64,000 bases of DNA from Chitinophagaceae bacterium (GCA_016703625.1 JADJBP010000011.1:62001-126000), one strand, 5' to 3'; positions 47,547-56,704 are shown, counted from the first letter of the stretch. Made by a program: numbers and translations. The notes: a model not told the origin generated them from the letters alone.

Positions 47547-47854
47547 AAAAGTGAAAAATGATTTTCAAAAAATCCGGTCTTAAGTCTGAAATAGTGATTG
47601 AGAATTTATATTGATGGATCCGAACTGCTGATGAAGTGAATGCTTGATATGTCTCCTCTCAGTCTGATTCATTGCAATATTACGGTGTTTTTTTAAAAAA
47701 AACGGATTTTTTTAGGATAGAACAGGTATTATAAGGGCTGAACGGATAAAAACACCCGCACTTATGATCAGCCGGGGATTTATACCTTCGGAATAGCGCT
47801 CCGGCCACGTCATGCGTGTTCTATCCTTATCTTTGCCACCAATTAATATTTTAT
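47547..47854. other. Divergent rho-asnS intergenic region
   Basis: Leaders of rho and asnS. Contains a poly-T/A stretch around 47691-47712 and the asnS -7 element. No gene or strong repeat seen. Confidence 0.5.
47828..47835 (+). promoter_or_regulatory. Candidate -7 promoter element for asnS
   Basis: TATCTTTG matches TAnnTTTG, 19 bp before ATG 47855. No clear -33 element. Confidence 0.5.
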
Positions 47855-49296
47855 ATGTTTAACAAAAGAATAAGGATCAAGGACCTGCTGGCAAGTGATA
47901 AAGCCAATTACGAAACAACGGTAATGGGATGGGTACGTACTTTCCGCAACAACCAGTTCATTGCGCTTAATGATGGCAGTACCAATAATAACCTGCAGGT
48001 AGTTGCCACACTGGGCCAGTTTGATGATGCCCTTTTAAAGCGCCTTACTACCGGAGCCTGTATCAAAGCAAGCGGGGAAGTGATCGCTTCTTTGGGCAAG
48101 GGACAAAAGTAGAACTGAAAGCTACATCCATAGAAATACTTGGTGACAGTGATGCTGAAAAATTTCCACTGCAACCCAAAAAACACAGCCTCGAATTTTT
48201 AAGGGAGATCGCCCACCTGCGTTTCCGCACCAACACCTTTGGTTCGGTATTTCGGGTACGCCATGCCCTGGCTTTTGCTATACATAAATTTTTCAATGAC
48301 AAAGGATTTATTTACCTGCATACGCCCATCATTACTGCAAGCGATGCAGAAGGTGCCGGTGAGATGTTTAAAGTAACCACGCTCCCTTTGGATGGAACAG
48401 CACCTAAAAATGAGGAAGGAAACATCAATTTTAAGGAAGATTTTTTCGGGCGTAGCACAAACCTTACCGTTAGCGGGCAACTCGAGGGAGAACTTGCGGC
48501 TATGGCTTTCAGTGATATCTATACTTTTGGTCCCACATTCCGGGCCGAGAACAGCAATACCACCAGGCACCTGGCCGAATTCTGGATGATTGAACCGGAA
48601 ATGGCCTTTTATGACCTGGAAGACAATATGAACCTGGCAGAGGAATTCATTAAATACGTGATCAAATATGCCATGGACAACAATAAAGACGATCTTGATT
48701 TTTTAGCACAGCGCCTGGAAGAAGAGGAAAAACAAAAGCCCCAGACAGAAAGAAGTGAAATGGGCCTTTTGGAAAAACTGGCATTTGTGGTTGAGAACGA
48801 TTTTGAAAGGCTTACCTACACCGAAGCCATCAACATTTTAAAAGAAAGCAATCACAATAAGAAAAAGAAATTTCAATACCTGATCGAGGGATGGGGTACA
48901 GACCTGCAGAGCGAACATGAAAGATACCTGGTAGAAAAGCATTTTAAAAAACCGGTGATCCTCACGGATTATCCTAAAGAAATAAAAAGTTTTTACATGC
49001 GGCAGAATGATGACGGGAAAACGGTGGCCGCCATGGATATTTTAGCGCCGGGTATTGGCGAAATTGTTGGCGGATCTCAGAGAGAAGAAAGGCTGGATAA
49101 GCTCACCGAACGCATGAAAGAAATGCATGTGCCGGTTGATGAATTGTGGTGGTACCTGGATACCCGGAAATTTGGCGCCTGCCCGCATGCCGGCTTTGGG
49201 CTTGGTTTTGAACGGCTGGTACAGTTTGTAACGGGTATGGGTAATATCAGGGATGTGATCCCTTTCCCGCGGTACCCGAAAAGCGCAGAATTTTAA
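47855..49296 (+). CDS. asnS: Asparaginyl-tRNA synthetase (one frame break)
   Basis: Class IIb synthetase that charges tRNA-Asn. It begins MFNKRIRIKDLLASDKANYE with the OB-fold (VMGWVRTFRNNQFIALNDGS). Class II motif 2 is FGPTFRAENSNTTRHLAEFW and motif 3 is GFGLGFERLVQFVTGMG. One A is missing in the run at 48105-48108: the frame stops at TAG after GKGQK, whereas the next frame continues VELKATSIEILGDSDAEKF. Corrected length is 480 residues, which is standard. It is followed by a heptamer repeat and tRNA-Val. The break in an essential enzyme is most likely an assembly error. Confidence 0.95.
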
Positions 49297-49424
49297 TTCA
49301 AAAATAAAAATTCAAAACAAAAAATTATGAGCCTGCCCGGTCAGAAATTATACAGGTTTATGTTCTTCCTCATCAATGAAGCCATTTGATTTTTGAATTT
49401 TGATCTTTGATTTTTGATTTTTTT
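49297..49424. repeat. Heptamer two-arm inverted repeat, TTTTTGA family
   Basis: Starts directly after the asnS stop. Left arm ttcaaaa, ataaaaa, ttcaaaa, caaaaaa (49297-49324); right arm catttga, tttttga, attttga, tctttga, tttttga, ttttttt (49383-49424). It ends 3 bp before tRNA-Val. The T-rich right arm might also aid termination of asnS. Confidence 0.75.
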
Positions 49425-49427
49425 CCC

Positions 49428-49502
49428 GGGCTGTTAGCTCAGTTGGTTTAGAGCATCACGTCGACAACGTGAGGGTCGCTGGTTCGAGCCCGGCACAGCC
49501 CA
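49428..49502 (+). tRNA. tRNA-Val (GAC)
   Basis: Acceptor stem GGGCTGT / ACAGCCC (7 bp), D loop AGCTCAGTTGGTTTAGAGC, anticodon stem TCACG / CGTGA with loop TCGACAA giving anticodon GAC, and T arm GCTGG-TTCGAGC-CCGGC. Base 33 appears as C instead of the usual U. CCA is not encoded. It lies between two different heptamer repeats. Confidence 0.93.
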
Positions 49503-49512
49503 CTGGAATGAA

Positions 49513-49593
49513 GAACAAGGAACAAGGAATATTGAATTATGAAGTAGAGCTCTTTCCGTTCAGCATTCGACATTCCTTGTTCCTTGTTCGATA
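49513..49593. repeat. Heptamer two-arm inverted repeat, GAACAAG family
   Basis: Left arm gaacaag, gaacaag, gaatatt, gaattat, gaagtag (49513-49547); right arm ttcagca, ttcgaca, ttccttg, ttccttg, ttcgata (49559-49593). The outer 18 bp (49513-49530 and 49572-49589) pair perfectly. It lies just after tRNA-Val and before the convergent lipoprotein gene. Confidence 0.88.
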
Positions 49594-49605
49594 TTTATTA
49601 AGCCT

Positions 49606-50148
49606 TTATTTTTTCCGCGTGGCCCTGTCGAACTGCAACAGCATATCAGCCTTGCCGTCTTTATTCATCCGCCAGGATTCCATAAGCGCTACCGTATCTT
49701 TTTTACCGTCGGGTTTTGTGCCGATCTCCTGTGCCCATACCAATACCCAGTTCTCTTTTTTGTCGGTGCTGTACACCGAAATTGCGGCATGGATGGTATC
49801 TGCTACGGAACTGTATTCAGCACGTCCCCTTTTCCAACGGGCCATCATGCTGTCTAAACCCATCACCATTTTGTTATCGCTGTGAAAAGCAACAATGGAA
49901 TCGGCCATCCAGTTTTTCATATTGTCCAGTTTGTTTTCTTCCCAGTCTGTCCAGCTTCCCTGCAATATAGTTGCTGTGTACTCCGGGTTACCCATTTCAA
50001 ATGCGGAGGAATAAGTTGCCGTGTAGGGAAGGGTTACTGTTTTTTTTGCAGCCGGTTCTTCACTGGCTGTTCCTGTTTCTTTTTTTTCATCATTACAGGC
50101 CGCAAATAAAAAAGCAGCAGCTGTACAAACGATCATCCATTTTTTCAT
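49606..50148 (-). CDS. Lipoprotein, SnoaL/NTF2-like
   Basis: 180 residues from ATG 50148: MKKWMIVCTAAAFLFAACND is a lipoprotein signal. The mature part (EYTATILQGSWTDWEENKLD, NMKNWMADSIVAFHSDNKMV, DTIHAAISVYSTDKKENWVL, TVALMESWRMNKDGKADMLL) has the helix-then-sheet pattern of SnoaL/NTF2-like folds found in many Bacteroidota lipoproteins. Ligand unknown. The longer frame to 50178 adds no signal-like residues. It converges on tRNA-Val across a heptamer repeat. Confidence 0.72.
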   Translation of the reverse strand: MKKWMIVCTAAAFLFAACNDEKKETGTASEEPAAKKTVTLPYTATYSSAFEMGNPEYTATILQGSWTDWEENKLDNMKNWMADSIVAFHSDNKMVMGLDSMMARWKRGRAEYSSVADTIHAAISVYSTDKKENWVLVWAQEIGTKPDGKKDTVALMESWRMNKDGKADMLLQFDRATRKK

Positions 50149-50178
50149 AATTATAGTTGTTTTGAAGTTAAAAATCAA

Positions 50179-50438
50179 TGGAAGGGAATGGAAGAAAAAG
50201 TTGGAAGCAGGATGGTATTAAAAAGGATAATAGATAATCGCCAATCGTAAGGTAATTAAAATATATGTATTGTTGCTATAATAATTTTCCTCATCGCAAG
50301 GTGGCGCTCATTTTACCCTGGTTCCTGCCCTCACAATCCAAGACTTACTTAAATTAAAACCCAACTCCCGGATCTTTTGCCATTTACAATTTCCTTACCT
50401 TGACATTGTAATTTATCAAGATCAGCTATCCTCATTGA
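50179..50438. other. Intergenic region
   Basis: AT-rich divergent spacer between the lipoprotein and YihY genes. No gene, hairpin or known repeat recognised. Confidence 0.4.
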
Positions 50439-51353
50439 ATGAAATTTCTGATACAAATAAAAAATACAGGCCGCCAACTGGTTAACGCCTACAGGTTATT
50501 GTTGAAAAATGATCCGCTGCGGCTGGCAGGGGCAACCGCTTTCTTTACCAGTTTTGCGCTTCCGCCAATTTTACTGCTGCTGATACAATTACTGAGTTTA
50601 CTTTTTAACAGGAAAGCGGTTAGCCAGGAATTGTTCACAGAACTGGGCAGCATTCTTGGCGATGACGGTGTACGGCAACTGGTAGAAACCCTTCGGGGAT
50701 TTCGGGGACTGGCGATCAACTGGCCAATGGCCATTGCAGGATTCTTCTTTTTATTATTCGTTGCCACCACCCTGTTCAGGGTAATACAAAGTTCACTTAA
50801 CCAGCTTTGGATGATACAGAAAACAGGTGATAAAAGATTTAAAATGGCCATGGTCACCCGGTTAAAATCCACCGGGCTCATCATCTTCACCGGCTTATTG
50901 TTTATGGCATCACTTGCAGCAGGAAGTTTAAAACTTATTTTTGGCAATTTCCTCGATGATAAAATTCCGGGCAGCGGGGTATATTCAAATGGAACCCTTT
51001 CCACCCTGGTTTCCATAGCCATTGTTTGTACCTGGTTTACGGTTTTGTTCCGATACCTGCCTGATGGCAAACCCAAATGGAGGGTTGCCCTCACAGGTGG
51101 ATTATTGACCAGTATTCTATACAATATTGGGGCGTTTGTTTTAAAATTCCTTTTACTCAACAGTAATATTGGTGTTGTGTACGGGGCATCGGCTTCAGTT
51201 GTATTATTACTGTTGTTTGTTTTTTATGCTTCGCTTATTTTTTACTACGGGGCAGCTTTTACAAAAGTATGGGGTGAGTACCTGGATCAACCCATACAAC
51301 CTGTTATACATGCAGAATTGTATGAAAATATACATATTGAAAACAAGGAATGA
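50439..51353 (+). CDS. YihY/virulence factor BrkB family membrane protein
   Basis: 304 residues with six hydrophobic segments. Family features: DPLRLAGATAFFTSFALPPI, LFRVIQSSLNQLW, and the conserved loop LFRYLPDGKPKWRVALTGGL with FYASLIFYYGAAFTKVWGEY near the end. The cellular role of this family is poorly defined (the 'virulence' and 'RNase BN' names are historical). It stands alone; a long repeat follows its stop. Confidence 0.9.
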   Translation: MKFLIQIKNTGRQLVNAYRLLLKNDPLRLAGATAFFTSFALPPILLLLIQLLSLLFNRKAVSQELFTELGSILGDDGVRQLVETLRGFRGLAINWPMAIAGFFFLLFVATTLFRVIQSSLNQLWMIQKTGDKRFKMAMVTRLKSTGLIIFTGLLFMASLAAGSLKLIFGNFLDDKIPGSGVYSNGTLSTLVSIAIVCTWFTVLFRYLPDGKPKWRVALTGGLLTSILYNIGAFVLKFLLLNSNIGVVYGASASVVLLLLFVFYASLIFYYGAAFTKVWGEYLDQPIQPVIHAELYENIHIENKE

Positions 51354-51465
51354 ATCTTATAATACAAAGCATACAAAACAGGCTTTTACTGCAGCACCAG
51401 AATAAGTTTCAGCATGGTTTTATTCCGCTGATCATGTCAAATCTTAAAAATATTTGTTTTAATAT

Positions 51466-51840
51466 TTTTTTACTTTCTTTTGTCTTCCCGATAAAAATCG
51501 GACAGGCTTCGGCTACGCTCTGGAGAAACAAAAAATCAAGGCAGGAACGATTACAGCCCCCGACGGGACAGGCTGTTCCTGCCGAATAGCTTTACTCAAT
51601 TTTTGTACTACTGTAACTTCAGCCTTAAATCTTTACTCTTAATTTCAATGCAGTAAACTATATAATTTGTCTTCCTTCTCTGTTTGCAGAGTAAGAATTC
51701 TGCAATACAGTGAACTCATTATTTCTAAGAGTAGAAACCTGCCTGCCGGCAGGCAGGTCGGGATGTATTCGATTTCGGGGCTCCTTTTTTGTTTCTCCTG
51801 AGCGTAGTCGAAGGATTTGGAGAAGCAAAAAAGAAAAATA
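51466..51840. repeat. Long intergenic repeat, copy A (flanks GH18 gene)
   Basis: About 370 bp matching 52982-53347 in the same orientation. Shared blocks include cttttgtctt, cttcggctacgctc, aaaaaatcaaggcaggaac, gattacagccc, gttcctgccg, atagctttactca, gtactactgta and tctttactcttaa, and both end in gcaaaaaagaaaaa. GGCAGGAAC...GTTCCTGCC forms a hairpin with an extra inner 16 bp in this copy. A palindrome sits at 51738-51757. The rest of 51354-51844 has no gene. Confidence 0.85.
51738..51757. repeat. 20-bp perfect palindrome within repeat copy A
   Basis: CCTGCCTGCCGGCAGGCAGG, preceded by GTAGAAA. The corresponding part of copy B (gagtagagttacaaatgtcg) has no such insert. Confidence 0.88.
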
Positions 51841-51844
51841 AAAA

Positions 51845-52923
51845 TTAGCGAAGTCTTTTATACATTTCATCCACCAAACCATCCCTCTTCAGATCCTGCC
51901 CCAGCTCCCAAAACATGATACCTCCCAGTTTCTTACTGCGTATGAATTTTGTTTTTGCCCGGATGGACCGCGTATCATCAAATGTGGCAAATAATTGTTG
52001 CGATGCATTATACCGGTAAGGCGCCATTGCTTTTTTATCCCAGTAATAAGTAAAGCCGGATGTATCACTGAAGTAATTTGAAAAATCGGCATAGGCAACT
52101 CCCCGTTTAAAAATTCCTGCCTGGTACAAACCATTCCCGTTTGCGGGTACCTGTTCCCACACACGGGCATACATAGCCGCACCAATGATGAGTTTGTTTG
52201 CCGCCACTTTTTTATCAAGCAGCCAGTTCACACATTTGGCCGTTGACTCCTGCCAGGGCCTGTAATCATACAATGGGGTATGGTGGCCGGTTACAATGGC
52301 ATAGCCACCAACAAGGTCGTAGGTCATCAGGTTCACAAAATCAACCAGGGGCATTACGGCATCCCAGTCAATGGACTGTTCAAGGTATTTTACAAAACCA
52401 CCGGCAGCAAAAGTCAGCAGGTATTCATTGCCCATTTCCTGCCTGAGTGCTTTAACCAGTTCGGTAAAATTATTCTTATCCGCTGCAGCATAGGCATGAC
52501 CAGGGTAACCTTCAATGGCCGGGTATTCCCAGTCAAGGTCAATACCGTCGATACCATACTGTTTAAAAAGCGCAACCGTTGTTTTGGCAAAATGCTGACG
52601 GTGCACATTACTGGCAAACAGGCCGCTGCAGAAAGAACAGCCACCCCATCCGCCAACTGACACCATGATCTTTAAACGCGGGTATTCTTTTTTTAATGCA
52701 ACCAGCTGCTGAAGGCTTTTTTCCTGGTTTTGATTATGAAAAGTGAGCGTATCGTTTTGTATTTTAAGAAAACTGAAAATGATATGCGAGAGTTTATCAA
52801 CCGGCCATTGTTTGATGGCTTCACCGTTGCCGGTGTAGTAGGCGATGATCTTAAAGGGTTGTTTTTGCTGAGCTGAAAGGCATAAAATGGGGAATAAATA
52901 AAATAAAAGGAAGATTTTTTCAT
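51845..52923 (-). CDS. Glycoside hydrolase family 18 (chitinase-like), exported (frameshifted at the start)
   Basis: The catalytic DxxDxDxE motif is complete in YGIDGIDLDWEYPAIEGYPG, and VNLMTYDLVGGYA and GLYQAGIFKRGVAYADF are typical GH18 segments. It should hydrolyse chitin or related N-acetylglucosamine polymers outside the cell. The true start is ATG 52923: adding one base at the T6 run 52915-52920 gives MKKIFLLFYLFPILCLSAQ, a signal peptide, then KIIAYYTGNGEAIKQW and IMVSVGGWGG in frame, 359 residues. The gene lies between two copies of a long repeat, with no carbohydrate-binding domain or partner gene beside it. Confidence 0.9.
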
Positions 52924-52981
52924 GAGATTAAAGTTAGATATTTTTTTAAGCAATTTTTTACATAAAAAAATGATGAAAATT

Positions 52982-53347
52982 GTTTTTCTTTTATTTTCTT
53001 TTGTCTTGATACATCCTTCGGCTACGCTCAGGAGAAACCTGCCTACCGGCAGGCAGGCAAAAAATCAAGGCAGGAACGATTACAGCCCGTTCCTGCCGTA
53101 TAGCTTTACTCATCTTTAGTACTACTGTAGCTTTAGCTGTAGTTCTTTACTCTTAAATTCAAAACAGTAAACCAGTGTAGTATGCTTCACTATGTTTTAT
53201 ACATTTAGAGTTTGAAATGCATTGAAGCGTCTGATTCTATGAGTAGAGTTACAAATGTCGAAGTCACAGTAGCACAAATGGCGCACATAGCTTCTTCCCG
53301 AAATCGGGATTATTTGTTTACTTTTTTGGGCAAAAAAGAAAAAAAAC
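52982..53347. repeat. Long intergenic repeat, copy B (flanks GH18 gene)
   Basis: Direct copy of 51466-51840 on the other side of the GH18 gene. The hairpin GGCAGGAACG-ATTACAGCC-CGTTCCTGCC is a perfect 10-bp stem here (53069-53097). It carries a 20-bp palindrome at 53038-53057 that copy A lacks at that position, and TCCCGAAATCGGGA near 53296. 53348-53605 has no gene. Confidence 0.85.
53038..53057. repeat. 20-bp palindrome within repeat copy B
   Basis: CCTGCCTACCGGCAGGCAGG lies between GGAGAAA and CAAAAAATCAAGG. Copy A reads GGAGAAACAAAAAATCAAGG without it, a clean empty site. Confidence 0.9.
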
Positions 53348-53605
53348 AATGAATGACTGAAAGCTTATGAAACAGATTTTACTCAGCTTCGGTTCATGTC
53401 TTCACGAATCGAAATAAGCAACAAAAAATGGTTCTTGAAGACACAAACCCAGGGCAGTGGTAAAACTAAAAATTCATTTCTCCCGTTTTAATATAGGTAG
53501 TAAAATTTGTATAGCAACATAGGCCATATTATCACACCTGTGCATAAATAATCCCTAATAAAACCCGGATTATGCTGTATATTTTAAAAACTAAAATGCA
53601 ACCCC

Positions 53606-53878
53606 ATGGATAAAATGGAAAAGAAAAAGATGATGGAAAAAATGCTGCGGGAACTGGAAGACATCCTGAACAGCCAGACCTCGCTGCTCAAAAAAATTTC
53701 GCAGCTGGAAGCAGAGAACATCAACCTGGGCAACCCTGTGCTGGAAAAACGCCTGCCTGATATCCACGGCAAAGTTGATGAAGGCATTGCAGAGATCAGC
53801 GTGGTAATGGAAGAGTTTACTGCCTTCAAAAACAAGTTTGTAACAGATAATAAGCTGGATGAGGCCGCGCCTGAATAG
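53606..53878 (+). CDS. Small coiled-coil protein
   Basis: 90 residues: MDKMEKKKMMEKMLRELEDI then a heptad-rich helix (LNSQTSLLKKISQLEAENIN) and DIHGKVDEGIAEISVVMEEF. Almost entirely helical and charged; probably a homo-oligomeric coiled coil in the cytosol. Not recognised. Isolated between a repeat region and the next plus-strand gene. Confidence 0.65.
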   Translation: MDKMEKKKMMEKMLRELEDILNSQTSLLKKISQLEAENINLGNPVLEKRLPDIHGKVDEGIAEISVVMEEFTAFKNKFVTDNKLDEAAPE

Positions 53879-54070
53879 CTGATCAGCTGACCTGTTGCTA
53901 TACAGGGCAGGTATAAAACCTGTTCCCTTAATTTTTGCTGCGGGTACCTATGCATTTTTTTCGCCATTGAATCCCGGGCTGTCGTTTCTTTTCCGGAATT
54001 ATGACAATAATCACTTTTTCACCGGATACCGGTCAGCAATTCTGTGCCGGCCTTTTTTTCACTTTGTATC

Positions 54071-54595
54071 ATGAAAAAAATTACTACTGCCGTCATTTTC
54101 CTGCTGCTGTTTGCAGTACCCGGCAAATCCCAACATATCATCAGCTTTGACATGGCTACGATCCGCAATACGCAAAAGCCCATTAACGGACTTAATGTCA
54201 GCAGCTTTTATTTTTTCAATAAACACCTGGCCGGGGGTGTGGAGGTAAACCGTTTTTTCCCGGTTACCCATAAATCGGCAGAAGAAGAACTGCAGGTATC
54301 TGCCTGGGATATTGAACTGAATTTTCATTACCTCATCGGTGTATATAAAAAACTAAACATTTATCCCATTACCGGTATCAGCCATACCAGCGACAGGGAA
54401 CTTGTTGGCAGCAAGGGTATCAGCCATTATGAATCGTTCTGGTCGCTCAATACCGGTGCAGGCATTTCATGGGGACTGGGAAACTGGAGCCCGCATATTG
54501 AATACAGTTTTGCCTGGGGGCATCACAACCAGCAGTTCTTACTGGCCGGCATCAGTTATGATATAGAAATGGGGCGGCACCATACAAAAAACTAA
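54071..54595 (+). CDS. Hypothetical outer-membrane beta-barrel-like protein
   Basis: 174 residues from ATG 54071: MKKITTAVIFLLLFAVPGKS is a signal peptide. The mature part alternates polar and hydrophobic residues in a barrel-like way (LNVSSFYFFNKHLAGGVEVN, WDIELNFHYLIGVYKKLNIY, WSPHIEYSFAWGHHNQQFLL). Small porin-like or OmpW-like folds look like this, but no family is recognised. It may be regulated with the stress-type small genes that follow. Confidence 0.6.
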   Translation: MKKITTAVIFLLLFAVPGKSQHIISFDMATIRNTQKPINGLNVSSFYFFNKHLAGGVEVNRFFPVTHKSAEEELQVSAWDIELNFHYLIGVYKKLNIYPITGISHTSDRELVGSKGISHYESFWSLNTGAGISWGLGNWSPHIEYSFAWGHHNQQFLLAGISYDIEMGRHHTKN

Positions 54596-54672
54596 GTAAT
54601 ACTGTCACCAAAACATGTTTCCCCATTTGGGGTACGGTTATTGACAACAATACAATACATTAAAAAAACAAC

Positions 54673-55044
54673 ATGAACAATCAAAAACAATTCGGCGTGT
54701 GGATGGATACACTAAATGCCACAGTAGTAGGAAGTGATAATTCTGAAACAGGGTCGCTGACAGTGCTGGCTCATATAAAAGGTGAAGAAGCTTCCCCCGG
54801 TTCCGGTAACAAAAATCTGAACAATCAAAAGATCATGTTACAGGCTAAATTTTTTAAGGAAATTGCCACGCACCTGCAGAATGCAACGCACCTGCATGCA
54901 ACAGGTACCGGGCAGGTACAGGAGCAGTTCCTTCATTACCTGGCAGAAACACCCCAGTTTAAAAACCTGGAAACAACAGAATCAACGGCCAACCGCATGA
55001 GTGATGAAAGGCTGGTGGAATTTTTTGCAGAAAAATTTAATTAG
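54673..55044 (+). CDS. Hypothetical protein, possibly eRF1/Vms1-like domain
   Basis: 123 residues. The start MNNQKQFGVWMDTLNATVVG and the C-terminal KFFKEIATHLQNATHLHATG, GTGQVQEQFLHYLAETPQFK recall release-factor-like (eRF1 domain 1/host-attachment type) proteins seen in bacteria, but the match is weak and I would not rely on it. Cytosolic, helical C-terminus (MSDERLVEFFAEKF). A strong hairpin terminator follows. Confidence 0.5.
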   Translation: MNNQKQFGVWMDTLNATVVGSDNSETGSLTVLAHIKGEEASPGSGNKNLNNQKIMLQAKFFKEIATHLQNATHLHATGTGQVQEQFLHYLAETPQFKNLETTESTANRMSDERLVEFFAEKFN

Positions 55045-55063
55045 TATCTATTGAATGTATGCT

Positions 55064-55101
55064 CCATTGCGTCCCGGTCCTGGCCGGGACACAATGGTTT
55101 C
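55064..55101 (+). terminator. Hairpin terminator
   Basis: GTCCCGG-TCCTGG-CCGGGAC with a further CCATTG/CAATGG pair around one mismatch, followed by TTTCTT. It lies 20 bp after the stop at 55044. Confidence 0.65.
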
Positions 55102-55201
55102 TTGCCCAGTAGCCGTTAACATCCCCGGAACGGCCTTTACAAAACCTGCCCCCTGCACAAATCTTGAGCTGATTGCTTATTTTTGAGCAAACTGGCGCTT
55201 C

Positions 55202-56085
55202 ATGATCTCTTACAACACCAAGGACTGGTTCACTTTTATTTTTAAATTTCATAAGGCAGATACTTTGCGGAAATTATTTCCACTAATGGTAGCTGTTAGC
55301 ATATATTCAGGCATCATTACCTGGCTGGAACTCGATTACTGGAAACTGTCGGAAAGCAACCATGTAAAAAATATTCCGCTCATGCACGGGCTGCTTGGTT
55401 TTGCCATTTCAATGCTGCTGGTGTTTCGCACCAACACCGCCTATGACCGCTGGTGGGAAGGGCGTAAACTCTGGGGAAGCCTGGTTAACAACAGCCGCAA
55501 TTTTGCCATGAAGCTGGATACCATGTTGCCTGCTGAAGATACAGAAATGCGAAGTTTTTTTCGAAAAATAATCCCGGCATATGCCTATGCCCTGCACAAT
55601 CACCTGCACAAGGAACAAACAAGGGTTGAACTTTTGAAACAGATGAGCACAAACATATGTTTGGGGAAATTGACCACGCCAAGCATATTCTCAACCAGGT
55701 GGCACAGCTTATGTACCGGCAGGTTCACCAGTTGCATACACGAAATAAGATCAGTGGCGAACAGTTATTGTTTGTAAATAACGAATTGCAGTCATTCACC
55801 GATATCTGTGGCGCCTGCGAACGGATCAAGAACACGCCCATACCCTATTCGTATAGTGTGTTCATTAAAAAATTTATTTTCTTTTATGTGATGACACTTC
55901 CCTTTGGCTATGTGTTCCAGCTGGGTTTTTATGTGGTGCCCGTGGTGGCCTTCGTGTTTTATGTGCTGGCCAGCCTCGAGCTGATCGCCGAAGAGATTGA
56001 AGATCCTTTTGGCGGTGATGAGAATGATGTGCCTACGGCCCTGCTGGCAAAAAATATTCACCGGCATGTGGCAGAAATTATCTGA
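55202..56085 (+). CDS. Bestrophin family (YneE-like) channel protein (one frame break)
   Basis: Anion channel-like membrane protein: MISYNTKDWFTFIFKFHKAD, PLMHGLLGFAISMLLVFRTN and TAYDRWWEGRKLWGSLVNNS match the bacterial bestrophin core (the R..N.AYDRWWE block). Near 55650-55656 one base is missing: the next frame continues MFGEIDHAKHILNQVAQLMY and PFGYVFQLGFYVVPVVAFVF to the usual EEIEDPFGGDENDVP motif. The corrected length is 294 residues. It is preceded by a terminator and so has its own promoter. Confidence 0.88.
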
Positions 56086-56178
56086 TAGCCGGTTATCATT
56101 TACTCCCGTTGTGTTTTAATATCATAACGCCGCTGCCATACGGGTTTTGATCAGTAACTTTATCTTAAAATATACCAC

Positions 56179-56478
56179 ATGAATACAGGTAAAAAAATAA
56201 CACAGGCCGATGAAGCCGGTATGGATGCAGAAATCAGTGCTGCAGAAAGACTGCTGCTGGATGAAAGCCTGGATAACAGCGTGTCTGTTGATAACAACAA
56301 TTTAAGAAGATCGGCACTGGATAGCGTCGATGCAGATGGTGACCCGGTAAATGAAAACAGTTTTAATTTAACAGGGGAAGACCTGGATATACCCGGTTCA
56401 GAACTGGATGACGAGGCTGAAGAAACGGGGGCAGAAGATGAGGAAAATAATGGATACAGCAGGGCCGATACAGAATAA
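56179..56478 (+). CDS. Small acidic protein
   Basis: 99 residues, strongly acidic (SELDDEAEETGAEDEENNG) and without hydrophobic segments. It starts MNTGKKITQADEAGMDAEIS. Likely unfolded or ion-binding; not recognised. It is flanked by plus-strand genes with gaps of 93 and 226 bp. Confidence 0.6.
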   Translation: MNTGKKITQADEAGMDAEISAAERLLLDESLDNSVSVDNNNLRRSALDSVDADGDPVNENSFNLTGEDLDIPGSELDDEAEETGAEDEENNGYSRADTE

Positions 56479-56704
56479 CAGCATATCACCGGCACCTGAG
56501 TTTCTTTACTTTTACCCGGCCCGGCCTGCAACCAACAGGTGTGATATTTTTAGAAAATAAACAGGCCGAAATCTTCAACTGCTTTGTTTTATGCGCTACC
56601 CGGTTGATAAAACGGCAGTCGCACACCTGGAAACCAACTGACTAAAATTATACATGCAGATAATAAAAACCCGGTAAAAACTTACAGTTTAATGAATCAT
56701 TGAA

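Noticed and set aside
51466..53347. GH18 region as an insertion sequence or composite transposon
   Set aside because: The flanking repeats contain no transposase and no clear terminal inverted repeats with target duplication, so the mobile interpretation remains open rather than called.
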